64,000 nucleotides of DNA, taken from positions 183,501 to 247,500 of the forward strand of contig PUFA01000210.1 in NCBI GenBank assembly GCA_003508835.1, given 5' to 3'. The notes below the pieces were generated by a model that had not been told where the DNA came from, made no database searches, and was given only the letters and a program-made list of their open reading frames with translations. The translations under genes were made by a program, and so were the position numbers. Positions 23,863 through 35,812 of this stretch are shown piece after piece (position 1 is the stretch's first letter; each line of letters opens with the position of its first letter). The stretch comes from Eonycteris spelaea (taxonomy: Eukaryota > Chordata > Mammalia > Chiroptera > Pteropodidae).

Positions 23863-24061
23863 GTGAGAGACTTCTGCAGACCACTGAGACAGTGGCTGGG
23901 GTAGGGGGAAGACGAGAGGTACCAGAGGGCGTAGGGGGAAAGGGAAGGCAGTGCAGGAGAGTCCTGGGGATGGGGAGGAGGGTGCGTGGGGTGGGGCGTG
24001 GAGAAAGGGCCTGCCAGGCACAGGCATGTGCTGGGTGCTTTCACATGCTGTGGAACCATGT

Positions 24062-24180
24062 TACTAAGGGGGCTCTGGGGCTAGACAATCTGCATTCAAA
24101 TTCCAGCTCTGCTGCTCACTAGCCATGCAACTTGGTACCTCTATTTCCTCATTTATAAAACGAGGATGTCAGTAGCCCTG
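24062..24180 (+). mobile_element. MIR fragment
   Basis: GGGGCTAGACAATCTGCATT, AAATTCCAGCTCTGCTGCTC and TTCCTCATTTATAAAACGAG follow the MIR core order. Confidence 0.75.
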
Positions 24181-24864
24181 ATATGCTGTGTAACTATGTT
24201 ACTAAAGAGGATATATGGCCTAGTGGTTCAGGAGCTAGATTACCTGTGTTTAAATAAAATAGAACACACCAGAGTGCATTGTACATAGTTACGTATGATG
24301 TCACTATGTATATTAAGTCATTATTATTTTGTGACAGTTGTTTCAGTTATATATATATATTCATGAGAGTTCTAGGTCACAGGGTAAAGTATATTTCTTC
24401 TTGTATGTTCAAAATATGCATTGCTTTTGTTTTTCTTTTCTAGTATATAAATTAAGGAATGAGATATATAATGGTTATTTGCACACAATTGCTATTCAAC
24501 AGTATAAGTCATTTATCAAAACATGTAAATTATCTAGAATTGGTATGTCCACTATACTGTTATTCCAAAACTATCTGCTCTACCCTTTTGCATGCTTCTT
24601 TATGATACCACCAATCATTCACCTGTAGCTTCTAAGTCATATACCTTCACCAAATGCCATGCACTATGGCGAATTTTTCAACTGAAAGGCATGACTTTTA
24701 AACTAGCTGATCACTTATAAATTTTTTGGAACTACATTATTTGGATGCTTCCACTTTGGATTCTTGGACAAAATGTATTTTCCTATATTTGTAGTTTGTA
24801 TCATTTTAAGTTGCACTGCCCCTGGGCTTTTTAACCTCAACTGCTCATTGGTCGCTACACCCTG

Positions 24865-25100
24865 CCTAATTCAGGCCCACTTTACCTTCAAGATTCACCT
24901 CCTCAAGGCCTGTGACACGTCCTTCCTGTGTGCCCCTGAAGCACCATGAGCTTAATGTGAACACAATACACAAACCTTGCTCACAATATAGTAGCTGGGG
25001 CTTTAGTAGTGTGACTCCTCTACTGGAAGGTGAACACCTTGATGGTAAGTGGTATACTGCTGTATTTCTAGGGCCTACTGCAGGAAGCTCTCCTATTTAT
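24865..25100 (+). mobile_element. L2 fragment
   Basis: TTCAAGATTCACCTCCTCAA and ACGTCCTTCCTGTGTGCCCC resemble the L2 segment 'ttcaagactcagctcaagtgtcacctcct...'. It is moderately diverged. Confidence 0.55.
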
Positions 25101-25786
25101 CGGTGAATAATTAAAAAAATAAAGTCCTTATTTAAAACCTTAGTATTTATAGAAACCTAGATATTAATCTGTCAAGTGAGTATGATGAAAGGGAATAGGC
25201 AAGATTTCCAAATCCTCCCCTCGATGCTTGGATTTTAGCCAAGAGTTAAGTTCTACACTTCTCCCATTTCCTAAGGGCAGTGGAATTCAAGGGCCTACTT
25301 AATCAGTCGAGAAAGATATTGAAAAGATGCTCAGATTTCTAAAGCAATGGTCTTCCACTGGGGTCCCCAATGCCTTCTCTAAAACCTTAGGGATTCCTGT
25401 CATTCCCAGTCTTGTATGTATTTTTTAGGTGTGAAACTTGGCTCTTTTAGAATAACCGAAGCAATATAGATTAGAAATAGTGTTTATTTTAAATTAAGTA
25501 AAATACTGTTTCATCATCAACATTTTCAAGATACATTTGATAAAACTTACAGGAAAGAACTTTGGGTGGATTTTTCAGATTCAGAGTACATTATTCAATA
25601 AATTTTACAGTCAATCCTCATCTTCCTCTCCCACTAGATTTAATATTTCCTATATCCTATTAACTTCCTGTAAACTTTCAAAGATATGATAAAAATAATG
25701 TAATGTCAGCTTAAAAATGTTGAGAGAGTAGATTTCAAAATTCTTTTGGGAATACATAAGCAAAAAAGTTTGAAGCCCATTATTTC

Positions 25787-26008
25787 CAAGCTGCTCTGGC
25801 CAATACAATAGCCATGAGCCACGTATGGCTATTTAAATCTAAAGTAATTAAAATTAAATAAAATTTAATTTTTCAGTTCCAGTCATACTAGCCACATTTC
25901 AAGTGTTCAATAGCACATATGGCTAGTGACTACTGTGCAGTGGCTGTTGGACAGTGCCGATACAGAAAACTCATATCATCACAGAAAGTGCTATTGGACA
26001 GCACTGTC
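25787..26008. mobile_element. hAT-Charlie element (MER3-like) with terminal inverted repeats
   Basis: The left end reads CTGCTCTGGCCAATACAATA and the right end GTGCTATTGGACAGCACTG, forming imperfect inverted ends. Inside are CATTTCAAGTGTTCAATAGC and CATATGGCTAGTGACTAC. An isolated related fragment (GTAGACACTAATGACATGTG) follows at about 26,266-26,310. Confidence 0.75.
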
Positions 26009-26424
26009 GCAGAAACCAAGAATATGACACTGTTTGCCCCAGCCAACTGAGGTTATAATACTTTATTCCTTGCACTAAAAGCTCTTCCTCCTGGAACGGT
26101 GGACTTTTCCTGGCTTCTATCAAGGTTCCTGCTACTCAGGGATTAAGTGACAGGGAGGGCAAGAGCTCCCCAAAGAGGTTTGAGGGTGCAGAAGAGCATC
26201 CTTTCATAATAAAAGACTTCTTTGATATTCTGAATAACAACTTTTACCCTAAACTACTATTCAATATGGTAGACACTAATGACATGTGGCTATTTAAAAT
26301 TAAAACAATTAAAAATGAAACTCAGAGGCCTATTCATTCAGTTTCAACATGCTCTTGTTAGATGCCTTACTTCCAAAACTGAAAGCTTGAATATAAGTGT
26401 ACAGTTGGTAATGTAAGTCTATAA

Positions 26425-26640
26425 TCATGCACAGCTTAAGGATGGGGAACCATCCTGAGAAACACATTGTTAGGTGATTTCCAGTGCACTTACACAAACC
26501 TAGATGGTACAGCCTACTCCACACTACAATAGCCTATTACTACTAATAATATACATAGGCTATATGGTACACCACCGTCATATATGCAGCTCATTGTTGA
26601 CCGAATGTCGTTATGTGGTGCATGACTGTATTCTTTTAAG
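26425..26640. mobile_element. Tigger-type (Tc1/mariner) non-autonomous element
   Basis: The left end reads TGCACAGCTTAAGGATGGGG and the right end GTCGTTATGTGGTGCATGAC. TTGTTAGGTGATTTCCAG and CTTACACAAACCTAGATGGT are typical internal phrases. The central part is shortened. Exact subfamily not assigned. Confidence 0.7.
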
Positions 26641-27559
26641 ATATACATCAAACCCGTCAGATTCACAAGCAGAAGAGTGAACTGCAATGCACATGCTTTC
26701 AAGTGACAGGGGCATGGAAACAACAGAAACTGAATATGTAAAAAAACAGAAGGAAACAAATCTGACTTAATCTTTCTTACGAACAATTTGAGTGGGATAC
26801 CATATTTCTTGGAAATCTTTCAACTATAGTGCAAAGGAAAAGTCTTGTCTGCAAACACAAGAGAAAAGTCTTCAGAGATGGGCAGAATCTATTAAAATGC
26901 TTATACAGAAACAGGGGTATCTTTTGGCTCAAGTTGTCTTTACCCTATTGATGCTCACAAATAATGACAAGGATTGACAGCAAAAATAAGACAAAACATA
27001 CTATACTGTGCTTTTCCTGCTAAAGTACTAAATTTGTTACAAAGATTATGACAATTACTGATGAATAAATCTAAGCAATGTCCCTAAAAATTTAATCATT
27101 GTGTTTGCTGGGCAGAAAACTCCCTACTACTTTTAAATCCTTCTGATGAGCACCAGCACTGATCCAGCAAAGACACATGCTTTAGGTCGTGCAATCACCT
27201 TGCATTTCATATTCAGGCCAAGCTAGAAGAACACATCTGTTTCAAAAACATAAAGCCAACTCTAAAGAGGCAAAATTCTGGAAAAAAACCAAAAATATGA
27301 GACTTGAGAATGAATTTTGCAGAGCACCAGATTCACTGATGGAAGTGTGAATACAGCATGTGGCTCAGAAGTTAATGTGTTCATGAATTCCAAGTCCAGA
27401 GAGATCGTTAAACTACTACAGTACAGACTGTGATGGAATCTCTCCCTACTTTGAAGTTATCACACTTATTATCTGCTTTCATACGACACTAAGTCATTTT
27501 AGTATATGACACTTAATCAAGTACTGCATTGTACACCATCCCTTGTACAGCTTTTTAAC

Positions 27560-27692
27560 TCTGATGTGTATATACAGACTTCAACTGCCCTGTAAGCTCT
27601 CGGAATGTATATTATAGTTCTTTTATTTACCCTAACACCTAGCAGACAGCCTTACATACAATAAGCACTCAAGTGTTTGCTGAATGGAGATA
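27560..27692 (+). mobile_element. L2 3' end
   Basis: CCCTGTAAGCTCTCGGAATG, TTTACCCTAACACCTAGCAG and AGCACTCAAGTGTTTGCTGA follow the L2 tail. Confidence 0.65.
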
Positions 27693-28094
27693 TGAAGAAA
27701 AGGCCTATACTAAAGGAGACAAAGTCATGTAATAACTTGACAGAAAGCCATCTATTTGTTTACCTGGCTCCAAAATTAGGATGGAATTGTTAGCAAATTT
27801 TCTTCTGGCAAACAAAAATAAATCAACAAAATATCAGAACCAAACACTAATCTGTGGAGCAACAGTCTCAGACACATCCATTTATTTAAATGACTGAATA
27901 AATATCAATAATTGGACATGTCAGACTTAAAAATGAAAATTCTCTGCAGCAATAAACAAATGTTTATATTTGACTTTAAGTTTAAATCCTGTGCACTTAG
28001 AAATATACATGTTCACTTGGGTAGTATTTAGAATTGTAGTCTGGTGGCAAAATCCAAGAGCTATTAATTCAATTTCAATATTTACAATTTTAAT

Positions 28095-28212
28095 ACTTGC
28101 ACTGTACAGATAAGAGGACTGAGGCACAGTCCAGAGAAGGGAAGTGGTGTGCTTACGGTTATTCAGGAAGGTGATCAGGGAAGAGGCTGGGATAAGACTC
28201 AGTTTTCTGATG
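28095..28212 (-). mobile_element. MIR fragment, reverse orientation
   Basis: ACAGATAAGAGGACTGAGGC and the following GAAGTGGTGTGCTTACGG match the reverse complement of the MIR core. The copy is diverged. Confidence 0.55.
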
Positions 28213-29603
28213 CTTTCATATGATGGGATGAAAGCTGCTACAGCAACATGCTAAAACTATGCTTAAGTGAAAGTTTCATGAAAAAAACTGAAGTTACTAT
28301 GTATCTCTTCTCTCCCTTCAAACTTAGAAGAAATTATTTACTGAGTTTTCATAACTGAATTTTGGTAGGTATTTCATGTACATTAGACCAGAAATAGAAC
28401 TGACACACATGGTATTTCCTCCCTGTGAGCCTCTGACATCAGTTCACATTTAAATGAGCTACATTATATTAGTCTGCACAAGAATTCCTCGTCATATCTT
28501 ACTGCACTACTGTTTCTATTCTGTAAAATCTAAAAGAAAAAGATTATTAAATTTCTTTTGGCAATTGGCATCAACACAATAAAGTGAAGGAGTTCTGAAT
28601 TACTTGTTCTAAATTGGTGTTTTTGAAATTGGGATCTAAAGATTTGGTTTTAGAGGGTTGAGATTCTCTGATAATTTTTTAAAGTTGTGTTGTTATTTTG
28701 ATAAACATAATCTGGATTACTTGGACATCCACTTAATTCTGTAAGGCTATGATTTCAGTGACCACATCAGCTTCTATGCTTAAGATTACATTCATACTAA
28801 GTCTCCTAGAGGAACAGAGCTTAGTTTTCAATGCGGTATTTTTCAAACTGGGTTTCAAAGTCTGTTTTTGGGTTAAAGTTTGAGTAACACTGCTCTAGAT
28901 TTTTAATACTTTCCAAAATTCTCCTCTAGACTTTATTTGGTGAATTTAATAAATAAGTATTCAGTACCTACTACGTGCTAAGCACTGGAGATACTACAGT
29001 GAAGGAAAACAGAACTTGTCCTTACAGAGCTTCTAATTTTGGCAGGAAAGATCAACAATTAATGAAGAAGTCTGTTCCTTGGTTGAAATAACTTAAGGAG
29101 TAGAACATTTAAAAAAGTTATCTTTCCTCCTTGTCAACTGCTACTATGGATCAGAGAACTCATTATCATCATCTACATATTCTCAAAATGTTCTAAGAGC
29201 TTGAGGTCAATTTGATCTTATCTGTTTGGGGACAGGTAATTGATCCTCTTAAAAATTTTTCCGAGCAGCTCAATTTCCTTTTCTTGCTTTGGGTTATGTT
29301 TCTCACAGCTGGACAAAGATGCAACCCAACTAGACATTTCCTGGTGATTTGAGAAACAATTTTATAGAAACATTTACATCCAGTGACGTCTTGATAGCAA
29401 AACACTTTTTCTCTTTGATTGGAAATGTCTATGGACAAAAATCGAGTAAGCTAAAATAGTTACAATGCCTAAGGTGCAATTCTAAACTCAAGACAACTTC
29501 ATAGAGAGATGTTAATCAGCAAAAACTCCCCTCAAAATTGAACCTTCATGACCTTGAATAAACAGTGAATGAGATTCAGAGAACAGTGGCTACTACTAGC
29601 GAC

Positions 29604-29913
29604 TACAATTGACCCTTTAACAATGCCATGGTTAGAAGCACCAATGCTCAACACAGTTTGAAAATCGGACAATAACCCTTGACTCCCCAAAAACCTCAAC
29701 TACACTCAGGCCTTCTGGATTCAACCAACCACGGATGGGAATGCAAAAATTCCATTTTCAATCGAGATCGGTTGAATCCACGAAGGGGAAACCCGGAAAT
29801 ATGGAGGGCTGACTATTTATTTATGGACAACAAAAGCAAAACAAAACAAAAAGACGTGGTTAAGTGAAGCCGCACAGTTCAAATCTGTGTTGTTCAAGGT
29901 TCAATAATACTTG
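29604..29913. mobile_element. Tigger2-like MITE with both ends
   Basis: The left end AATTGACCCTTTAACAATGC and the right end GTGTTGTTCAAGGTTCAATA form the inverted termini. Inside are CTGGATTCAACCAACCACGG and ATATGGAGGGCTGACTATTT. It is close to full length for a short Tigger2 derivative. Confidence 0.8.
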
Positions 29914-31231
29914 AATCCTGTGTATAAGCTACTATTTTAATGACACCTCTGTTTTAAAAAGGGAGGAGATACATGTTATCAGGTAAACCTATTTAATTCT
30001 GTAATTGAGAAATGGGTGCCAAATTTCTTGAACAATAGTTAATAGGTTTGAAATACCTTAGTTTCTGGACTGAATTTTCTAACAATGTCCCCAGACGAAC
30101 ACTACTTGAACCAATACCTCTCGAACTTTGGAGCAATCTCCTCCTTCAGTGTGATTATAATTGTTCTTACTGGGTCCCCAAGGAGCTCTGAAAAAAATGC
30201 CTTCCCTACCAGAAAAGAAATACACAGATACTGTGACTATGAACAAGTAGTTTGGTGAAAACTGGGAGAAAGAATCCCACCAGAATCCTTTAGTAGACAC
30301 CGTAGTGAGGGAACTGTCCTGTCTAAAACACAACTTCGCATCTGTTTATAACACAAATTTGAACACCTAGACTAAAAGTCAGTAGAAAAAGCAAAACGAT
30401 ATGCCGGCTGGTGGTAACATTTCTCGCCCAAATTAAGCCTCTGTATTTAAACATTCAGGTACGCAGGATAGGCAGATGCACAGAGAGCTTTGCTTCTCAC
30501 CACATCCGGCACAATGAAGCAGGGAAAAAGTAGCTTTCATGAAGAAGCTTAGACGGAAATATACTTCAAACCAATCAAACTCTGGAGGCATCGACACTCC
30601 AAATTCCAGACCAACTCTCAACCAAGCTAACTCCACGATAACAATGCACGATCTAGCTCCAATCAAGCATTTCCGATTCTCCAAAGCATCTCCAGTCTTA
30701 CTTGTCCCTCAGAGCTCAAGTTAGAAGCAAGGCGATTGACACAAAGGCCAGTCGTCCGAAGGCTTTTTGTGTGGCTCTGCCACTGCACTCGCCTGAAAAT
30801 TCCTAAACTGGGGACCCACTGGCCCCCCTCTGCTACCTGTCCTCGACCCAGCCCCGGACGGTAAGCCTCGGCCTGGGCGCCCCTTTGCCTGGAACAAAGC
30901 GAGGCCCGGGCGGTGGGGAGACGCGCCCGGGCTCGGGGACGCCCACGCGCACAAGGAGAAACCACCAACTTCAGAGCGCAGGAACGTCTTCCATTGGCAA
31001 GAAAGACGGGCGGCGGCAGGCACGCCCAACTTCAAACTCAGGAAACCTACGGGCTGGCGGCCATCTGGAAAAAAATCCCTTTCCCAGGGAGAGAAGAAAA
31101 AGGCGGAGAGATGCGAGTCGCCCACAGGGCCACGGAGGAAGCCCAGGGCTCGGACCGGCCCCGCCCCCGAGGCCCGCTCCCTGCCTCCTCTCTGCCTCGG
31201 GTTCGCAGCCCCGGGCCGAGCGGCCGGTTAC

Positions 31232-31696
31232 CTTGATGCGCTCCCGGCACTGGGACGGGGTCCGCTCGTAGCCCAGCTCAGCCAGGGCCCGGGACACGCG
31301 TTCGTACATTGCCGGCCCGGGGGCCTTGCTGCCGAACACCGTGCCAGCTCCCTCCAGCTGCTGGTACCGCGCCTCCACCAGCCGCTCGTTGCCCCACACT
31401 GCGATGAGTGCATTGGTTTCGGCCGGCGTCCACGACATGCCGCGGCAGGCGGCGGCGGGGGCTCCCCAGGACGAGGCGGCGCTGCGGCCCCCCAGCCCGA
31501 GACCCCCGGACGCCGCTGCCCCCGAGCCCGCCGCACTGCCCGGCCCGAGCGGGGAGGCGCCCCGAGGTGTGGAAGGGTCAGACAGCGAAGGATTCCCGTC
31601 GCTCAGGCCACCGGGAGAGGCTGGGGAGAGCACCTCCATTTTCGGGATTTTGAGCGGCGAGTTGGCGGGCCGCTCGGAGCCACAGGGCGCAGCCAT
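31232..31696 (-). CDS. MSANTD2: MSANTD2 exon 1: start codon and Myb/SANT-like domain
   Basis: This exon encodes residues 1-155 of a nuclear protein with a trihelix/SANT-type DNA-binding domain; its cellular role is poorly known. The start [20 protein letters not shown] is chosen for family identity and a strong Kozak context (AAG before ATGG); the frame stays open further upstream, so the open frame alone does not decide it. Residues 20-86 are Ser/Pro/Gly/Ala-rich and probably disordered. The DNA-binding domain begins at [20 protein letters not shown] (from residue 89) and continues through [20 protein letters not shown] and ERIK into exon 2. The donor ATCAAG|GTAACC ends the exon in phase 0. 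The four exons would encode 544 residues if the frameshift in exon 4 were absent, slightly shorter than the human protein (about 559 as I recall), mainly from a reduced Gly/Ala stretch before the domain. Confidence 0.97.
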
Positions 31697-31750
31697 CTTC
31701 CTAGCGGCCGCCACTGCACCGCCCGGAAGTGACGTGTCCGCGCTTCCGGC
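31690..31750. promoter_or_regulatory. MSANTD2: MSANTD2 core promoter motifs: YY1-like, ETS-CRE, second ETS
   Basis: CCGGAAGTGACGT at 31,723-31,735 joins an ETS site to a CRE half. GCTTCCGG at 31,742-31,749 is a second ETS core on the opposite strand. The start-codon surroundings (AAGATGGCTGC on the minus strand) resemble a YY1 element overlapping the initiator. These are common in TATA-less CpG-island promoters. The motifs are seen; binding is inferred. Confidence 0.65.
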
Positions 31751-32170
31751 CGCCGTGGTCTCCGCGGTCGCGCGGTTAGGGTCCCCAGCTATCGGGCACG
31801 GGCTGTCGGCTCCCTGCGGCCTCTCTTCGTGCGCCCGTCCGCGTCTACCATTTCTCTCCCGGGCCGAGGGCCGGGGAGGGGGCGCTCCGGAGCCCCGCGC
31901 GGAGGAGAAGGGCGGGGGCATGAAGGTTCCTCTGTGCCGACGGAGCAGAGCCACCCCACTTCCTCTCCAGTCTCAGCCCCCGGGGGGAGGGCGCTGCGCG
32001 GGGCCGCGGTTAGGGGGACTGGACCATCGCGCTCGTCTCTGCCTCTTTCGGCCGCGCCTACCCCCAGGCTGGCCCGGGCGTAGGGAGGACGTCCAGGAGG
32101 AGAGTCTACGGAGGTCTATCCAGGGAGGCGCCGGGGCTGGAGCGCGAGCATCTGTGGGGAGGCTTTAAAA

Positions 32171-34365
32171 AGCAGGTGTCCTGAAGCTTCTCAAGAAACC
32201 CGAACGTTTTATTTAAAGAACAGCAACTCTGGTTCCAATTATGACAGATTTTCCAGTCAGTCTGGGTGGATGTGACTGTTTGTAAAAGAATCAGATGCCT
32301 ATTGCGCTTGTTCAGTTTGTCTATAGCTTACATATGTTCGAACTCCAGAGTCCAGCAGAAAAGTTGATTTCCAATACCAGCGTCTATTCTCCCTGATTCG
32401 GATGTTGAATCATTTCCCCACTTTTTCATACTCTTCAGTGTAAGGAGAGTAGAAAGAAGGCCTAGATTGTGACAGCTCTTGTGACCTCTCGTAATTAGTG
32501 TATTAATCGCTCCAGAACCCTCCTTAAAGTGCTACAACTTAATGAACATGAGCACACCAAATCCAATACATAGCTGTAAGACATTTCAAACCAAAAATCT
32601 AATAGTTTATCTTGGACCTTTAACTTAAAAACCTCAGCGGATTTTTTTCCCTTCAAATTTGAATAAGCTATGCAACACTTTTTAAAATAGCAAACATGCG
32701 AGGTTAAAAAAAAATGGAGCTGAGATCAGCTACATTTTTAACTCTGGTGGTTGTTGGAAAGCCAAAAGAATAAGCAATAGGGATGAAGTAGAGGAGTTGA
32801 TTATCTTCATATGTCAAATTAAAATTCCACCATAGATTCTAAGCTACCAGTATGAAGAAGCATAAAGAAGTTCCAGACAGAAAGATACAGTCTAGAATCT
32901 TGGTAAAGAATAGAGATTCAGGAGTTAGAATTCCAGCTTCAAATTCCAGTTCTGTGATCTCAGCCAACTTAACCTTTTGGTACCTTGGTTTCTTCATCTA
33001 TAAGATGAGGATCTCCCAGCATTCTTGTGAGAATTAAATGAGTTAATAATATAGGTTAAGTCCTTAGAATGGTGCCTGGTTCACAGTTAACGTTGTGTGA
33101 GCATTAGCTATTATCTCACTTTGACTGTGCTCTAGTTAATAGAATCTTCTCTTTGTCACTTACTGGCCACTACTGGTTTTCAGTGTTCTCATTTTCATTC
33201 TCTTAATGGCTCTAGTGGAATCTCAAACACCCTTCAAAGCAAATTCACTCTCAAGTTTTTTAACGTCATATATAGTGTGTATGAAAGAGTCATGCCTAAG
33301 TCATACACTAAATCAGAGACTCCAAAGAGTTTTAAAATCACCACTTATCCTGCTTTTGTACAAACCTAACAAACATCTCCCTTCTTTTGTTAATTCTGAG
33401 TAATTCTCAAATCCACTCTGACTGGTGTGTGAACCCTTCCTAGATAAAGTGAGTTGACTGAGAAGTCTCCCCACAAACATTTTTCTAAACATTTCTATAT
33501 ACCCCCCCTTTATTCCCACACCCATCAGTCTACTCAATAAAAAAACATTGTATCAAAAAGAAAATTTCCAGTAACATCTTAAAGTTAAAACTAAGTCCAT
33601 TATGTAGAAGCTATTAATATTTATTACATATTATAGAGGCATGATATAGACAGCCAGGATCATGTGTTTATCATGTTGGCTTAGCATGGGTGATCCTGGA
33701 TTCCAGGGTTTGTGATGTGCTTGTTCAAGACTCCATTGTTCAATCAGAATTTGTGGAATGGCTACTGTATTTGAAGTAATATGCTATACCTTTTATTGTA
33801 GATCTAAACAATAGTCCTAAGTTGATAAAAAACCTATTTGAGAGAGAATATATGGAATGTCTCAAAAATAAAATAATGTGCAAAAGGGTACAGAACAATA
33901 CACACTATACTATTCTACCTGTAAACTATCAGCTATGCCTTTTAATAATATCATCCCCTCATCCATATCCTCCACAGTCTGTATCAAGTGTTTGTTTTCC
34001 CAGCTCTTTTATGAAACTCCTCCTAAAAGAAGTCCTCCATCTAATACCCACTCACACAACTTTGCACTTCATATTAATGTTTTGTTTTAAAAGCTAATTC
34101 CGTTGCATATTTTCTTGCTGTGTTTTATGACTCTCAGCATGTTTGTTGCTTCGTCTGTTTTTCTTCACATTCCACATCAAGTCCTGTTATCTTTACCCCT
34201 AAAATGTTTCCTAAATCTGACTGTGTCTCAACAACCTTCATCCAAGCCTCTGTCATGTCTTTACTGGACAACTGGACTTCCTGCTTGTATATCGCCTACC
34301 TACACAGCAGACAAAGTAAATTTGGTTTTTAAAAAATGTTTCCTTATGAAATGTATATAGAGGAA
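32171..34365. other. Intergenic stretch upstream of MSANTD2
   Basis: Apart from a MIR at 32,900-33,125, this is AT-rich sequence with no gene I can support. A plus-strand transcript from the CpG island could run through it, but nothing in the sequence shows exons. Confidence 0.45.
32900..33125 (+). mobile_element. MIR
   Basis: GGAGTTAGAATTCCAGCTTC, GGTTTCTTCATCTATAAGAT, GTGAGAATTAAATGAGTTAA and TTAGAATGGTGCCTGGTTCA appear in MIR order; nearly full length. Confidence 0.85.
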
Positions 34366-34369
34366 TGCA

Positions 34370-35175
34370 TAAAACATATATGTGCAACTACTACATGAAT
34401 TATTGTAAAGCAAATACTATGTAACAACCATCCAGGTCAAGAAGTAGAATACAGCCAGCTCTAGATGCCCTGCCCCACAACCCCATCCCAGTGTTAACCC
34501 CTATCTCCCTCATACAGATAACCACTGTCCTGACTTGCCTCTCTTTACAGTTTATCACTTTTTTTTTAATGCATCAAAGTTTTCTCTGGTTTTAAATGTT
34601 TTGTAGATGAAATATATTCTGTGTCTGGGTTATTTCAATATTATGTTTTTAATTAAGATTCATCTTTATGAGGCTGTAGTTTATTCATTTTGTTGCTGTA
34701 ACATTCTCTATTTTATGAATATATCACATTTTATTTATCCACCCTACTGTTGAATGTTGGGGTTGTCTCTAATTTAGAATATTATGAGTAATGTTGCTAT
34801 AAACATTCCCATACATGTCTCCCAGTGCATATGTGCAAGTATTCTACACCTTCCTCCCTCTCTCTGTCTCTCCCTTTTCTTCTTCCTTCTTTCCATGTGG
34901 ATACCCAATTATGCCAGCTCTGTTTACTAAAGAGACCATTCTTTCTCTCCCTCTTTGGCAGTGCCATCTTTGACATAAATCAATGTCCAAATGTGCATGG
35001 GTCTCTTTTGGAGCTCTTCTTTTATGTTGGTCTGTTTGTCTGTTCGTTTTCCTACTTGTGTTCCTTGTGGCACTACCACACTTCCTAATAATGTGTCACA
35101 CTGGATTTATGATGTCTCATGTCAAGTAGAGAAGGTCCCACATCTTCCTCCTCTTCCTTTTCTTCCTCCTCCTTC
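34370..35175 (-). mobile_element. L1M element, distal part, split by a pseudogene
   Basis: The plus strand carries reverse-complement L1 phrases such as AACCACTGTCCTGACTTGCC, GTTGAATGTTGGGGTTGTCT and TTATGAGTAATGTTGCTATA, then the segment with TCTTTGACATAAATCAATGT. Internal sequence is missing near 34,840-34,890. The element resumes at 35,813 after a TMSB4X-like retrocopy. Confidence 0.75.
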
Positions 35176-35187
35176 AGGAATGGCTTT

Positions 35188-35803
35188 CGAATCTGGGACC
35201 ACCACTGAACAGATTGGACTCACTTGTTCTCGCTCCTCACTCCGCTTCCTCTGCAACCACGTCTGACAAACCCAATATAGCTGGGATTAAGAAATTCAAT
35301 AAGTCAAAACTGAAGAAGGCAGAAATGCAAGAGAAAAATCCGCTGTTATCAAAAGAAATTATTGAACAGGAGAAGCAAGCGGACGATTCATAATGAGGCA
35401 CGCACCGCCAATGTGCACTGTGCATTCCACAAGCATTACCTTCTTATTTTACTCCTTTTAGCTGTTTAACTTGTAAGATGCAAAGAGGTTGGATCTAGTT
35501 TAAATGATTGTACTGCCCCCTTTTCACAGTACTACTGACAACGAAGGTTGCCCCTGCCTTTCCCACCTGCCTGGCTGGCTTGCAGGGAAGGCGAAGAACT
35601 TGTATGTTGGTGAAGGCAGACCTGGGTGTGACGACGGTGAAATCTAGAGTAAAACCAAGCTGGCCCAAGGTGTCCTGCAGGCTGTAACATGCAGTTTAAT
35701 CAGAGTGCCATTTTTTTGTTGTTGTTCAAATGATTTTAATTATTGGAATGCGCAATTTTTTAAATATGCAAATGAGTAGTTTTAAAACCTGAAAAAAAAA
35801 AAA
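35188..35803 (+). pseudogene. TMSB4X: Processed pseudogene of thymosin beta-4
   Basis: This is a retrocopy of the 44-codon actin-sequestering peptide thymosin beta-4. The coding-like part is 35,259-35,393 and includes [17 protein letters not shown] and [11 protein letters not shown], with a stop exactly where expected. The initiator ATG has become ACG, and several residues are changed in the LKKTETQ actin-binding region (here LKKAEMQ). A 5' UTR-like leader precedes it. The long 3' UTR matches the parent through TGGCCCAAGGTGTCCTGCAG and ATTATTGGAATGCGCAATTT, and ends in a 12-nt A tail (35,792-35,803). Imperfect target-site duplications flank it (AGGAATGGCTTT at 35,176-35,187 and AGAATGACTT after the tail). 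It has no introns and sits in an L1 on the opposite strand. The open frame without a start suggests a fairly young copy, but it is unlikely to make protein. Confidence 0.95.
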
Positions 35804-35812
35804 GAATGACTT

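Larger units (their letters stand above)
10100..31231 (-). other. MSANTD2: MSANTD2 intron 1 (21 kb)
   Basis: The donor is ATCAAG|GTAACC at the edge of the CpG island and the acceptor is GTCTTAG at 10,100. Exon 1 ends and exon 2 begins in phase 0. The intron is mostly AT-rich and carries L2, MIR, hAT and Tigger remnants, an antisense ESAM-like fragment and a candidate cassette exon, all listed separately. Between 10.1 and 15.9 kb, 16.1 and 19.6 kb, and 29.9 and 30.8 kb I see no supported gene. A slightly GC-richer block at 11,260-11,850 has overlapping open frames on both strands but no recognisable protein. Confidence 0.9.
30830..32170. promoter_or_regulatory. MSANTD2: CpG island covering MSANTD2 exon 1 and promoter
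   Basis: Very GC- and CpG-rich DNA spans exon 1 and continues about 470 nt upstream of the start codon. No TATA box is placed. Its extent on both sides of the start suggests a broad, housekeeping-type and possibly bidirectional promoter. No coding gene is recognised on the plus side; long GC-driven open frames there look spurious. Confidence 0.9.

Noticed and set aside
30971..31954. 327-codon minus-strand frame starting upstream of the MSANTD2 ATG and running past its donor
   Set aside because: It contains exon 1 but reads through the splice donor into the intron and starts at an unconserved upstream ATG. The family start is at 31,696 with a better context.
31326..32168. 280-codon plus-strand frame across the CpG island
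   Set aside because: It is antisense to MSANTD2 exon 1, low in complexity and driven by GC content. No domain is visible.
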